This document shows, in pieces, positions 58,331 through 64,000 of a DNA stretch of 64,000 nt; position 1 is the stretch's first letter; each line of letters starts with the position of its first letter. The translations under genes were made by a program, and so were the position numbers. Source of the stretch: Nonomuraea coxensis DSM 45129 (GTDB lineage Bacteria > Actinomycetota > Actinomycetes > Streptosporangiales > Streptosporangiaceae); contig NZ_CP068985.1 of assembly GCF_019397265.1 (NCBI RefSeq), forward strand, positions 1,964,501-2,028,500. Reading direction: 5' to 3'. The notes under the pieces were generated by a model. The model was not told the DNA's origin, searched no databases, and worked only from the letters and a program-made list of their open reading frames with translations.

Positions 58331-59031
58331 GCCTGGGCAAAGCGGTCCGGCTGGCCCTCCAGGAGGCGGCCGAGCCGGACAAGGCGGAGACCATGCGGGC
58401 CTACATGAAGTCCCGCATGCCGTTCCTCGGCGTCCAGGCGGTGCCGCGGCGGGCCACGCTGCGCCGCGTCTTCGCCGAGCACCGCATCGACAGCGCCCCC
58501 GAGTGGCGGCGCGCGGTCCTCACGCTGTGGCGCGAGGCGGAATACCGCGAGGAGCGCTACGCCGCCGTCGACCTGTCCGGCCACCACTACTACCGGCGCT
58601 TCCAGACCCTCTACACCATCCCCATGTACGAGGAGATGATCGTCACCGGCGCCTGGTGGGACCTCGTGGACGAGCTGGCGACCCACCGCGTCGGCGGCCT
58701 GCTCGCCGCCTACCCCGACTCGATGCGCCCCCTCATGCTGGAGTGGGCGCACGACGCCGACCTGTGGAAGCGCCGCACCGCCATCCTCTGCCAGAACCGC
58801 TTCAAGTCCCGCACCGACACCGCGCTCCTGTACGCCTGCATCGAGCCCAGCCTGTCGGACAACGACTTCTTCGCCCGCAAGGCGATCGGCTGGGCGTTAC
58901 GCGAATACGCCAAGACCAACCCGGCCGAGGTCGTCCGCTACGTCCGCGCCAAGGGCCTGTCGGGCCTGAGCCGCCGCGAGGCGCTCAAGAACGTCCCAGC
59001 CGCCCTAGCGCCTCCGCCGCCTCGGCCATGA
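58327..59031 (+). CDS. AlkD-like DNA alkylation repair protein
   Basis: 234 residues, helical-repeat (HEAT/ARM-like) fold: AYMKSRMPFLGVQAVPRRATLRRVF, YRRFQTLYTIPMYEEMIVTGAWWDLVDELATHRVG, DLWKRRTAILCQNRFKSRTD, DFFARKAIGWALREYAKTNPAEVVRYV. The motif WWDLVDELATHRVG with Trp-Trp-Asp and KRRTAI/RKAIGWALREY corresponds to the AlkD DNA-glycosylase family. Its ATG overlaps the kstR2 stop (ATGA), so a repair gene is translated with a lipid-metabolism repressor. Its 3' end overlaps ipdC by 47 bases on the other strand. Confidence 0.88.
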   Translation: MSLGKAVRLALQEAAEPDKAETMRAYMKSRMPFLGVQAVPRRATLRRVFAEHRIDSAPEWRRAVLTLWREAEYREERYAAVDLSGHHYYRRFQTLYTIPMYEEMIVTGAWWDLVDELATHRVGGLLAAYPDSMRPLMLEWAHDADLWKRRTAILCQNRFKSRTDTALLYACIEPSLSDNDFFARKAIGWALREYAKTNPAEVVRYVRAKGLSGLSRREALKNVPAALAPPPPRP

Positions 59032-60013
59032 CCCGCTCCACGAGCTCCTGACACGTCGGCAGGTCGTCGATCACCCCCACGACCTGCCCCGACGCCATCA
59101 CCCCGAGGTCCGCCCTGCCCTCGACCATGGCCGCGCGCAGCAACATCGGGGTGTTGGCCGCCTGCAGCACCTGCGCCCAGCTCAGCTCCCTGGCCCGGCG
59201 CGTTCGCCGGCCCTCGCGCAGCACCGCCGCCCACGACAGGCCCGACAGCCGCCGGAAACGGGCCGCGTTCAGCACCGCGCGGGCCAGGCGCAGGCGTTCG
59301 AGCCCGGCCACGAACGGCGTGGCGAGCACCCGGTGCGGCACCCCGTCCACCTTGGTGGTCACCACGGTCTCGCGGGCGGCCAGATAGACCTTCTTCACCT
59401 CGTCGGGCACGGGCGAGTCCGCGGTGAGCAGGAAGCGGGTGCCCATGGCGACGCCGCAGGCCCCGTACGCCAGGGCCGCCACCAGGCCGCGCCCGTCGAA
59501 GAAGCCCCCGGCCGCGATCACCGGGATGTCCACCGCGTCCACCACCTGGGGCAGCAGCAGGGTGGTGGCGAGCGGTCCTGTGTGGCCGCCGCCCTCGCCG
59601 CCCTGCACGATCACGGCGTCCACGCCCCACGCGGCCACCTTCTCGGCGTGCCGGCGCGCGCCCACCGACGGGATCGTGACCACGCCCGCGTCCTTGAGCC
59701 GGGCGATCAGGTCCCGCCGGGGCGCCTGCGCGAAGGAGGCCACCCGCACGCCCTCGCGCACCAGCACCTCCACCCGCTCGGCCGCGTCGTCGGCGTCGGA
59801 GCGCAGGTTGACGCCGAACGGCTGGTCCGTGCGCTCCTTGACGCGGCGGATGGCCGCGGTCATCTCCTCGACCGACAGGGTGGCCGCGCCGATCACGCCG
59901 AGCGCGCCGGCCCGGGAGGCGGCCGCCGCGAGCCGGGCGCCCGCGACGTACCCCATGCCGGTCTGCACGATCGGATGCCGGCAGCCCACCAGGGAGGTCA
60001 GCGCGGTCCTCAC
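58985..60013 (-). CDS. ipdC: IpdC-type nitronate-monooxygenase-family flavoprotein of the HIP-CoA pathway
   Basis: 342 residues. NPD/2-nitropropane-dioxygenase barrel: HPIVQTGMGYVAGARLAAAASRAGALGVIGA, the FMN loop VIVQGGEGGGHTGPLATTLLLPQVVDAV and VIAAGGFFDGRGLVAALAYGACGVAMGTRFLLT. In mycobacteria IpdC is a flavin enzyme in the pathway and is not a nitronate oxidase. GTG 60013 overlaps the ipdB stop (GTGA). It is the last gene of the operon echA20-ipdA-ipdB-ipdC and overlaps the convergent AlkD gene. Confidence 0.9.
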   Translation of the reverse strand: MRTALTSLVGCRHPIVQTGMGYVAGARLAAAASRAGALGVIGAATLSVEEMTAAIRRVKERTDQPFGVNLRSDADDAAERVEVLVREGVRVASFAQAPRRDLIARLKDAGVVTIPSVGARRHAEKVAAWGVDAVIVQGGEGGGHTGPLATTLLLPQVVDAVDIPVIAAGGFFDGRGLVAALAYGACGVAMGTRFLLTADSPVPDEVKKVYLAARETVVTTKVDGVPHRVLATPFVAGLERLRLARAVLNAARFRRLSGLSWAAVLREGRRTRRARELSWAQVLQAANTPMLLRAAMVEGRADLGVMASGQVVGVIDDLPTCQELVERVMAEAAEALGRLGRS

Positions 60014-60735
60014 GCCGGGACCTCGCGCTCGCGGGCCCGTCCGGGGTCGAGCCGGTCGAGGATGTCCAGCTCCGCGGCGGTCGGCTCCCTCGTCACCGGC
60101 ACCTCGGCGGGCACCGTGAGCTCGAAGCCGGTCGCCGCCACCACGTCGGCCACGCTCACCCCCGGATGCACCGACGCCAGCCGCATCGACCCGTCCGGGG
60201 TGGCGAAGTCGAGCACGGCCAGGTTCGTCACCACGCGGCGCAGGTCGTACGCGCCCCGGTCGGTGCCGATCCCGCTCACCATGTCCACCCGCGGCACGAA
60301 CACGCGCGGCGTGTGCCGGGGGATCCAGTAGCTCGTCGGGTCGCACCGGGTGTTGCCCGGCGCGCCGCGCACGCCCAGGAGCTGCGCCTTCGGCCGGGCC
60401 CAGTCGCCCACGCAGGAGATGTTGGTGTTGCCGTGCCGGTCGATCTGGCTCGCGCCGAGCATGACGTGCCTGCGGCCGTTCAGCACCAGCCACAGGTGGT
60501 CGCGGAACGGCAGCCACCCCTCCACGACCTCCGGAGGCCGCCCCAGCGCGGGCACGTCGCCGGTGAGCAGGCAGACGCCGTCGTGGGTGAGCAGGCCGGG
60601 CTCGAACGTCAGCCGCGCCAGCCGCGCCGCCAGCACCGTGACCGCCCCGCCGATCCCGGCCGCCAGGATCTCGCCGTCGCCGCGGAACGCCTCGGCGCAG
60701 GCCAGCACGCACACGTCAGCCCTGCTCGTCATCAC
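60010..60735 (-). CDS. ipdB: IpdB, CoA-transferase-like subunit of the ring-cleaving COCHEA-CoA hydrolase
   Basis: 241 residues. Class I CoA-transferase beta-type fold: ACAEAFRGDGEILAAGIGGAV, TGDVPALGRPPEVVEGWLPFRDHLWLVLNGRRHVMLGASQIDRHGNTNIS and VTNLAVLDFATPDGSMRLASVHPGV. IpdA and IpdB form a complex that hydrolyses ring C of the steroid intermediate, not a CoA transferase. GGAG lies seven bases before GTG 60735; ATG 60732 is an alternative. Overlaps ipdA by 20 bases and ipdC by four. Confidence 0.93.
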   Translation of the reverse strand: MMTSRADVCVLACAEAFRGDGEILAAGIGGAVTVLAARLARLTFEPGLLTHDGVCLLTGDVPALGRPPEVVEGWLPFRDHLWLVLNGRRHVMLGASQIDRHGNTNISCVGDWARPKAQLLGVRGAPGNTRCDPTSYWIPRHTPRVFVPRVDMVSGIGTDRGAYDLRRVVTNLAVLDFATPDGSMRLASVHPGVSVADVVAATGFELTVPAEVPVTREPTAAELDILDRLDPGRAREREVPA

Positions 60736-61516
60736 GCCCCGTCTCCACGTAACGCCGCTGACGCTCCTCGTCGCGCCCGTAGTCCGGCTCGCACGCGGTG
60801 AAGCCGGCGCCGCCGGGCGCCTCCACCACGCCGGTCACCATGGACCTGCTGATCAGCAGCGACTGTGCAGGCCCCTCCTTCAGCAGGTCGGCGGTGTCGA
60901 CCAGGCGCTCGCAGGAGACGTAGCAGCGGGCCGCCGCCTTGGCGTAGAGGTCGTCGAAGTACGGGTCGGGGCCGAGATACTGGGCGTTGCCCCGGGGGTC
61001 GGCCCTGTTGAGGTGCACCAGCGCCACGTCCATGGCGAGCGCGGGCACCGCGACCAGCTCCTCCCCGTCCCCGTACGGCGAGCGCACCGTCCGCAGCTCC
61101 GGGTTGACCCGCAGCACGTCCGAGCCGAGACCCGCCCGCGTCGGCAGGAACGGCAGCCGGTGCGCCGCCGCCAGCAGGCCGAACATGAACATGCCCTCGT
61201 CGTACTCGGTGAACTCGATCTCCCCGGCCTGCCGGGCGCGGCGGAAGTGCGGCTCCAGGGGGATCGAGTCGAGCGTGACGAACGGCGCCACCACCCGGCG
61301 CACCTTCCCGGCCGCGCACAGCATGCCGACGTCCGGCCCGCCGTACGAGACGACGGTGAGGTCACGGACGGGCGAGCGCAGGACGGCCGCCACCAGGGCC
61401 ATCGGCTTGCGCCGCGACCCCCAGCCGCCGATGCCGACGGTCATGCCGCTCTCCAGGCCGGCCGCGACCTGCTCGGCGGTCATCACCTTCGTCCGGGGCA
61501 CGTTCATGGGGGTCAC
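60716..61516 (-). CDS. ipdA: IpdA, CoA-transferase-like subunit of the ring-cleaving COCHEA-CoA hydrolase
   Basis: 266 residues. Alpha-type CoA-transferase fold: MTAEQVAAGLESGMTVGIGGWGSRRKPMALVAAVL, LTVVSYGGPDVGMLCAAGKVRRVV, EIEFTEYDEGMFMFGLLAAAHRLPFLPTRAGLGSDVL and LVAVPALAMDVALVHLNRADPRGNAQYLG. Member of the IpdAB pair acting on COCHEA-CoA. GTG 61516 overlaps the echA20 stop (GTGA) with GGGAGCGG in front; ATG 61507 is a less supported alternative. Slightly shorter at the ends than the mycobacterial protein. Confidence 0.93.
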   Translation of the reverse strand: MTPMNVPRTKVMTAEQVAAGLESGMTVGIGGWGSRRKPMALVAAVLRSPVRDLTVVSYGGPDVGMLCAAGKVRRVVAPFVTLDSIPLEPHFRRARQAGEIEFTEYDEGMFMFGLLAAAHRLPFLPTRAGLGSDVLRVNPELRTVRSPYGDGEELVAVPALAMDVALVHLNRADPRGNAQYLGPDPYFDDLYAKAAARCYVSCERLVDTADLLKEGPAQSLLISRSMVTGVVEAPGGAGFTACEPDYGRDEERQRRYVETGRDDEQG

Positions 61517-62241
61517 CGGAACCGCTCCCTGTGCCGATCGCCCGCGCCCATCAGGTTGAGCTCGAAGGTGAAGCCCTGCTCGAAGCGGTAGCTGCGCCGG
61601 ACGTCCACCGGGTCGATGCCGTTGAGCGACTCCTTGGCGCGGCGGACGACGTACGGGTCCTTGGCCGCGATCTGCCCCGCCACCTCCAGCGCCGCCTCGC
61701 GCAGCTTGTCGCGCGGCGCGACCTCCAGCACCGAGCCGAACGCGCGCAGCTCGGCCGCCGTGACGTTCCTGCACGTGTAGACCATGGCCCGCATGAGGTG
61801 CTGCGGCACCAGCCGGGCGAGGTGGGTGGCCGCGCCGAGCGCGCCCCGGTCCACCTCGGGCAGCCCGAAGTAGGCGTCCTCGGCGGCCACCACGATGTCG
61901 GCGTTGCCGGCCAGGCCGACGCCGCCGCCCAGGCAGTGTCCCTGCACGGCGGCGATCACGGGGACCGCGCACTCGTAGACGGCGGCGAAGGCGGCGTAGC
62001 AGGCCCGGTTGACGGCGACCAGCGCCTCGTGGCCGGGTGCGTCCCGCAGTTCCTTGATGTCCACTCCGGCGTTGAAGCCGCGCCCCTCGGCGCGCAGCAC
62101 GACCACGCGGGTCGCGGGGTCGTCCCCGGCCGCCCGCAGGGTCGTGGCCAGCTCGTCCCAGGCCCGTACGGTCAGCGCGTTCACCGGGGGGACGTCCATG
62201 ACGACCTCGGCGACCGGCCCGGCCCGCAGCGTGATCCCCAT
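61513..62241 (-). CDS. echA20: EchA20, crotonase-family ring D hydrolase of steroid degradation
   Basis: 242 residues. Crotonase fold: VVVLRAEGRGFNAGVDIKELR (oxyanion hole), AVQGHCLGGGVGLAGNADIVVAAEDAYFGLPEVDRGALGAATHLARLVPQHLMRAM, and the C-terminal YRFEQGFTFELNLMG. The combination GRGFNAGVDIKE, ALGAATHL and FEQGFTFELNL follows mycobacterial EchA20 closely. EchA20 opens ring D by hydrolysing a bicyclic beta-diketone CoA thioester. First gene of the ipd operon. ATG 62241; AGGAGG lies about a dozen bases upstream. The shared operator at 62266-62283 is 24 bases away. Confidence 0.93.
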   Translation of the reverse strand: MGITLRAGPVAEVVMDVPPVNALTVRAWDELATTLRAAGDDPATRVVVLRAEGRGFNAGVDIKELRDAPGHEALVAVNRACYAAFAAVYECAVPVIAAVQGHCLGGGVGLAGNADIVVAAEDAYFGLPEVDRGALGAATHLARLVPQHLMRAMVYTCRNVTAAELRAFGSVLEVAPRDKLREAALEVAGQIAAKDPYVVRRAKESLNGIDPVDVRRSYRFEQGFTFELNLMGAGDRHRERFR

Positions 62242-62265
62242 CCCGCCGCCCCACCTCCTGGTTGC

Positions 62266-62283
62266 ACCTAACGCTTGCTTGGT
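62266..62283. promoter_or_regulatory. KstR2-like operator between echA20 operon and the SDR gene
   Basis: Minus strand reads ACCAAGCAAGCGTTAGGT: ACCAAGCR-NN-YGYTAGGT satisfied at every specified position. It lies in the 54-base divergent gap, 24 bases from echA20 and 12 bases from the SDR gene. In mycobacteria a KstR2 site also lies between echA20 and a divergent SDR gene. Confidence 0.75.
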
Positions 62284-62295
62284 ACGGTAGCACCC

Positions 62296-63018
62296 GTGAC
62301 CGTCACTTACGACTACACGGGCAGGTCCGTCCTGGTGACCGGCGGCACCAAGGGCATCGGGCTCGGCGTCGCACGGGCCTTCGCGCGGGCGGGCGCCGAC
62401 GTCACCGTGTGCGCCCGGCATCCGCCCGAGCGGGCCGAGTTCCGGTTCGTCCCGGCCGACGTGCGGGTGCCGGAGGACGTCGAGCGGCTGATGGCCGGGT
62501 TCGGGCGGCTCGACGTGGTGGTCAACAACGCGGGCGGGTCGCCGTACGCGCCGCTGGCCGGCACCTCGCCGCGCCTGCACGCCCGGGTCATCGAGCTCAA
62601 CCTGACGGCTCCGCTCCTGGTCGCGCAGTACGCCCGGCCCCTGCTGGCCGCCGCGCGCGGGGCGGTGGTGATGATCGGGAGCGTGAGCGGCGTCCGTCCC
62701 TCGCCCGGCACCTCCGCCTACGGCGCCGCCAAGGCCGGGCTGCACCACCTCGCCCGCTGCCTCGCCGCCGAGTGGGCGCCCGAGGTGCGGGTCAACACGG
62801 TCGTGGTGGGCCTGGCCGCGACCGAGACCGCCGCCACCGGCCACTACGGCGACCAGGGCCTCGGGGCGGCGATCCCGGCCGGCCGCCTCGCCACCCCGGC
62901 CGACGTGGCGCAGGCGTGCCTGTGGCTCGCCGCCCCCGGCTACGTGACGGGCGCGGAGGTACGGGTGGACGGCGGCGGCGAGACCCCCCTCTGGCGCCAC
63001 CTCGCGGAGAACGGCTGA
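62296..63018 (+). CDS. SDR oxidoreductase divergent from echA20
   Basis: 240 residues. Classical SDR: SVLVTGGTKGIGLGVARAFARAGADVTVCAR, NNAGGSPYAPL, IGSVSGVRPSPGTSAYGAAKAGLHHLA with Ser, Tyr and Lys present, ending in GAEVRVDGGGETPLW. Same position and orientation as the SDR divergent from echA20 in mycobacteria. It would oxidise a beta-hydroxyacyl-CoA or reduce a ketone of the pathway, by analogy. GTG 62296; an in-frame start a few codons upstream would overlap the operator. IpdF identity was not established. Confidence 0.87.
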   Translation: MTVTYDYTGRSVLVTGGTKGIGLGVARAFARAGADVTVCARHPPERAEFRFVPADVRVPEDVERLMAGFGRLDVVVNNAGGSPYAPLAGTSPRLHARVIELNLTAPLLVAQYARPLLAAARGAVVMIGSVSGVRPSPGTSAYGAAKAGLHHLARCLAAEWAPEVRVNTVVVGLAATETAATGHYGDQGLGAAIPAGRLATPADVAQACLWLAAPGYVTGAEVRVDGGGETPLWRHLAENG

Positions 63019-63037
63019 CCGCGGCTGATGGAGCACA

Positions 63038-63781
63038 ATGGCCCGCATGTCTGCTACGCCCGAGAAGCGAGTCAAGGCCGCCTACGACAGCATCGCCGAG
63101 GGGTACACGGCGGAGAACGAGACCAGTCTCGTGAACGCCTACTACGAACGCCCCGCGATGCTGGAGCTCGCCGGCGACGTCACCGGACGGCGGATCCTCG
63201 ACGCCGGCTGCGGCTCGGGCCCCCTGTTCTCGGCGCTGCGCGATCGAGGCGCCGTCGTGACGGGCGTCGACGCGAGCGCCGGGATGCTGGAGATGGCGCG
63301 GCGGCGCCTGGGCCCCGACGCGGACCTGCGGGTCGCCGACCTGGCGGGCCCGCTGCCCTTCCCCGACGGCGCGTTCGACGACGTCATCGCGTCCCTGGTG
63401 CTGCACTACCTGGAGGACTGGGGGCCGGCGCTGGCCGAGCTGCGGCGCGTGCTGCGGCCCGGCGGCCGGCTCCTCGTCTCGGTCGACCATCCTTTCGCCA
63501 TCACCCTCGTGCAGTACGCGGCCGGGGAGAAGCCCCGGTACTTCGAGACCCGCAACCGGATCGAGGAATGGCACATGGGCGGGCAGACCGCCCGGCTGAG
63601 CTTCTGGGACCGGCCGCTGCACGCGATGACCGCGGCCTTCACGGAGGCGGGCTTCCGCATCGGCGTCATCAGCGAACCGCCCGCCGTGCCGGAGGCCCGC
63701 GAGGTGTTCCCCGAGCAGTTCCGCGAGCGCACCGGCCTGAGCTTCCTGAGCTTCCTGTTCTTCGTCCTCGAAGCCGCCTGA
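63038..63781 (+). CDS. Class I SAM-dependent methyltransferase
   Basis: 247 residues. VKAAYDSIAEGYTAENETS, SAM-binding motif RRILDAGCGSGPLFSALRDRGAVVTGVDASAGMLEMARRRL, then FDDVIASLVLHYLEDWGPALAELRRVLRPGGRLLVSVDHP. UbiE/Coq5-like group; substrate unknown. Start ATG 63038 has GGAG nearby; ATG 63047 is possible. Follows the SDR gene by 19 bases, so it may share its transcript. Confidence 0.85.
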   Translation: MARMSATPEKRVKAAYDSIAEGYTAENETSLVNAYYERPAMLELAGDVTGRRILDAGCGSGPLFSALRDRGAVVTGVDASAGMLEMARRRLGPDADLRVADLAGPLPFPDGAFDDVIASLVLHYLEDWGPALAELRRVLRPGGRLLVSVDHPFAITLVQYAAGEKPRYFETRNRIEEWHMGGQTARLSFWDRPLHAMTAAFTEAGFRIGVISEPPAVPEAREVFPEQFRERTGLSFLSFLFFVLEAA

Positions 63782-63801
63782 CGGTGCGGCGACCGGTCTC
63801 C

Positions 63802-64000
63802 TCAGGGGCCGCCGAGTCCGTGGAGGAGCAGGTCGGTCAGGGTGTCGATGATCTCGTCGGAGGAGGGGTCAGCGCATGGCGGAGCGCGCCGTGGGGCGAA
63901 GACGGAGCCGTTGCGGCGCCCCCGTCAGCCGCGACCCCACCAGCGGCAGATCCACCGCCGCCACGTCCGCCGCCACGTCCGCCGCCAGGTCCGCCGCCGG
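63802..64000 (-). CDS. Probable 3' end of a minus-strand gene, possibly frameshifted TetR
   Basis: Two frames look partly coding. One, ending at 63802, reads DPSSDEIIDTLTDLLLHGLG, the kind of C-terminus seen in TetR proteins. It stops going upstream near 63925. The neighbouring frame is open from there to the window edge and reads AADVAADVAAVDLPLVGSRL before its own stop at 63869. Together they suggest one TetR-like gene with a frameshift, or a small sequence error. Three near-copies of GCCGCCACGTCC (63957-63992) form a tandem repeat. The start lies outside the window. Confidence 0.35.

Overview
The window is 64 kb of very GC-rich DNA with a dense, frequently overlapping gene layout, many GTG starts, numerous TetR regulators, F420/LLM-type oxidoreductases, an ECF sigma factor of the SigJ type and a membrane Ser/Thr kinase. 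This points to a filamentous actinobacterium, and the mix would fit Streptosporangiales (Nonomuraea-like). The genus is inference. I recognised no rRNA, tRNA, CRISPR array or insertion sequence.

The main theme is lipid/steroid catabolism. Near the right end (56.4-63.0 kb) lies a recognisable core of the steroid ring C/D (HIP-CoA) pathway: fadA6, the TetR regulator kstR2, ipdC, ipdB, ipdA, echA20 and a divergent SDR. Scattered over the preceding 57 kb are further catabolic units: a Zn-alcohol dehydrogenase (3.4 kb); an acyl-CoA dehydrogenase pair plus LLM oxidoreductase (6.4-9.3 kb); a six-gene operon with an OB-fold/Zn-ribbon protein, VOC protein, AMP-forming and NDP-forming CoA ligases and a hydroxysteroid-dehydrogenase-like SDR (17.7-12.6 kb); an isochorismatase-like protein plus SDR (19.7-21.1 kb); an LLM oxidoreductase plus divergent FadD-like protein (28.6-26.0 kb); and an Ltp/thiolase-like protein (43.9-45.0 kb). 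By eye, each of these units has a related 18-bp inverted-repeat operator (ACCAAGCR-NN-YGYTAGGT) directly upstream. Inside the fadA6-kstR2 copy is a perfect match to the known mycobacterial KstR2 14-mer. I therefore read the window as one dispersed, expanded KstR2-type regulon.

A second theme is amino-sugar scavenging: a BadF/NagK-type kinase divergent from an RpiR regulator, a SIS-domain protein, an NgcEFG-type ABC importer without its own ATPase (45.0-50.9 kb), and a NagZ-type GH3 enzyme (54.8-56.4 kb).

Other content, left to right: an MMPL transporter cut by the window edge; a cupin/ArsR-rhodanese operon with its operator; hydrolases; a CHAP-domain membrane protein; a Ser/Thr kinase; two toxin-first HigBA/RelE-like modules (23.4-24.1 and 29.4-30.2 kb); a P450 divergent from a TetR; an eroded patch with a methyltransferase remnant (30.2-31.2 kb); a cNMP-domain histidine kinase coupled to a response regulator fused to a thioredoxin-reductase-like module (33.7-36.8 kb); SigJ with an epimerase; MerR and LysR regulators; and metE divergent from a LysR. 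The right edge holds a methyltransferase and what may be the frameshifted 3' end of a minus-strand gene.
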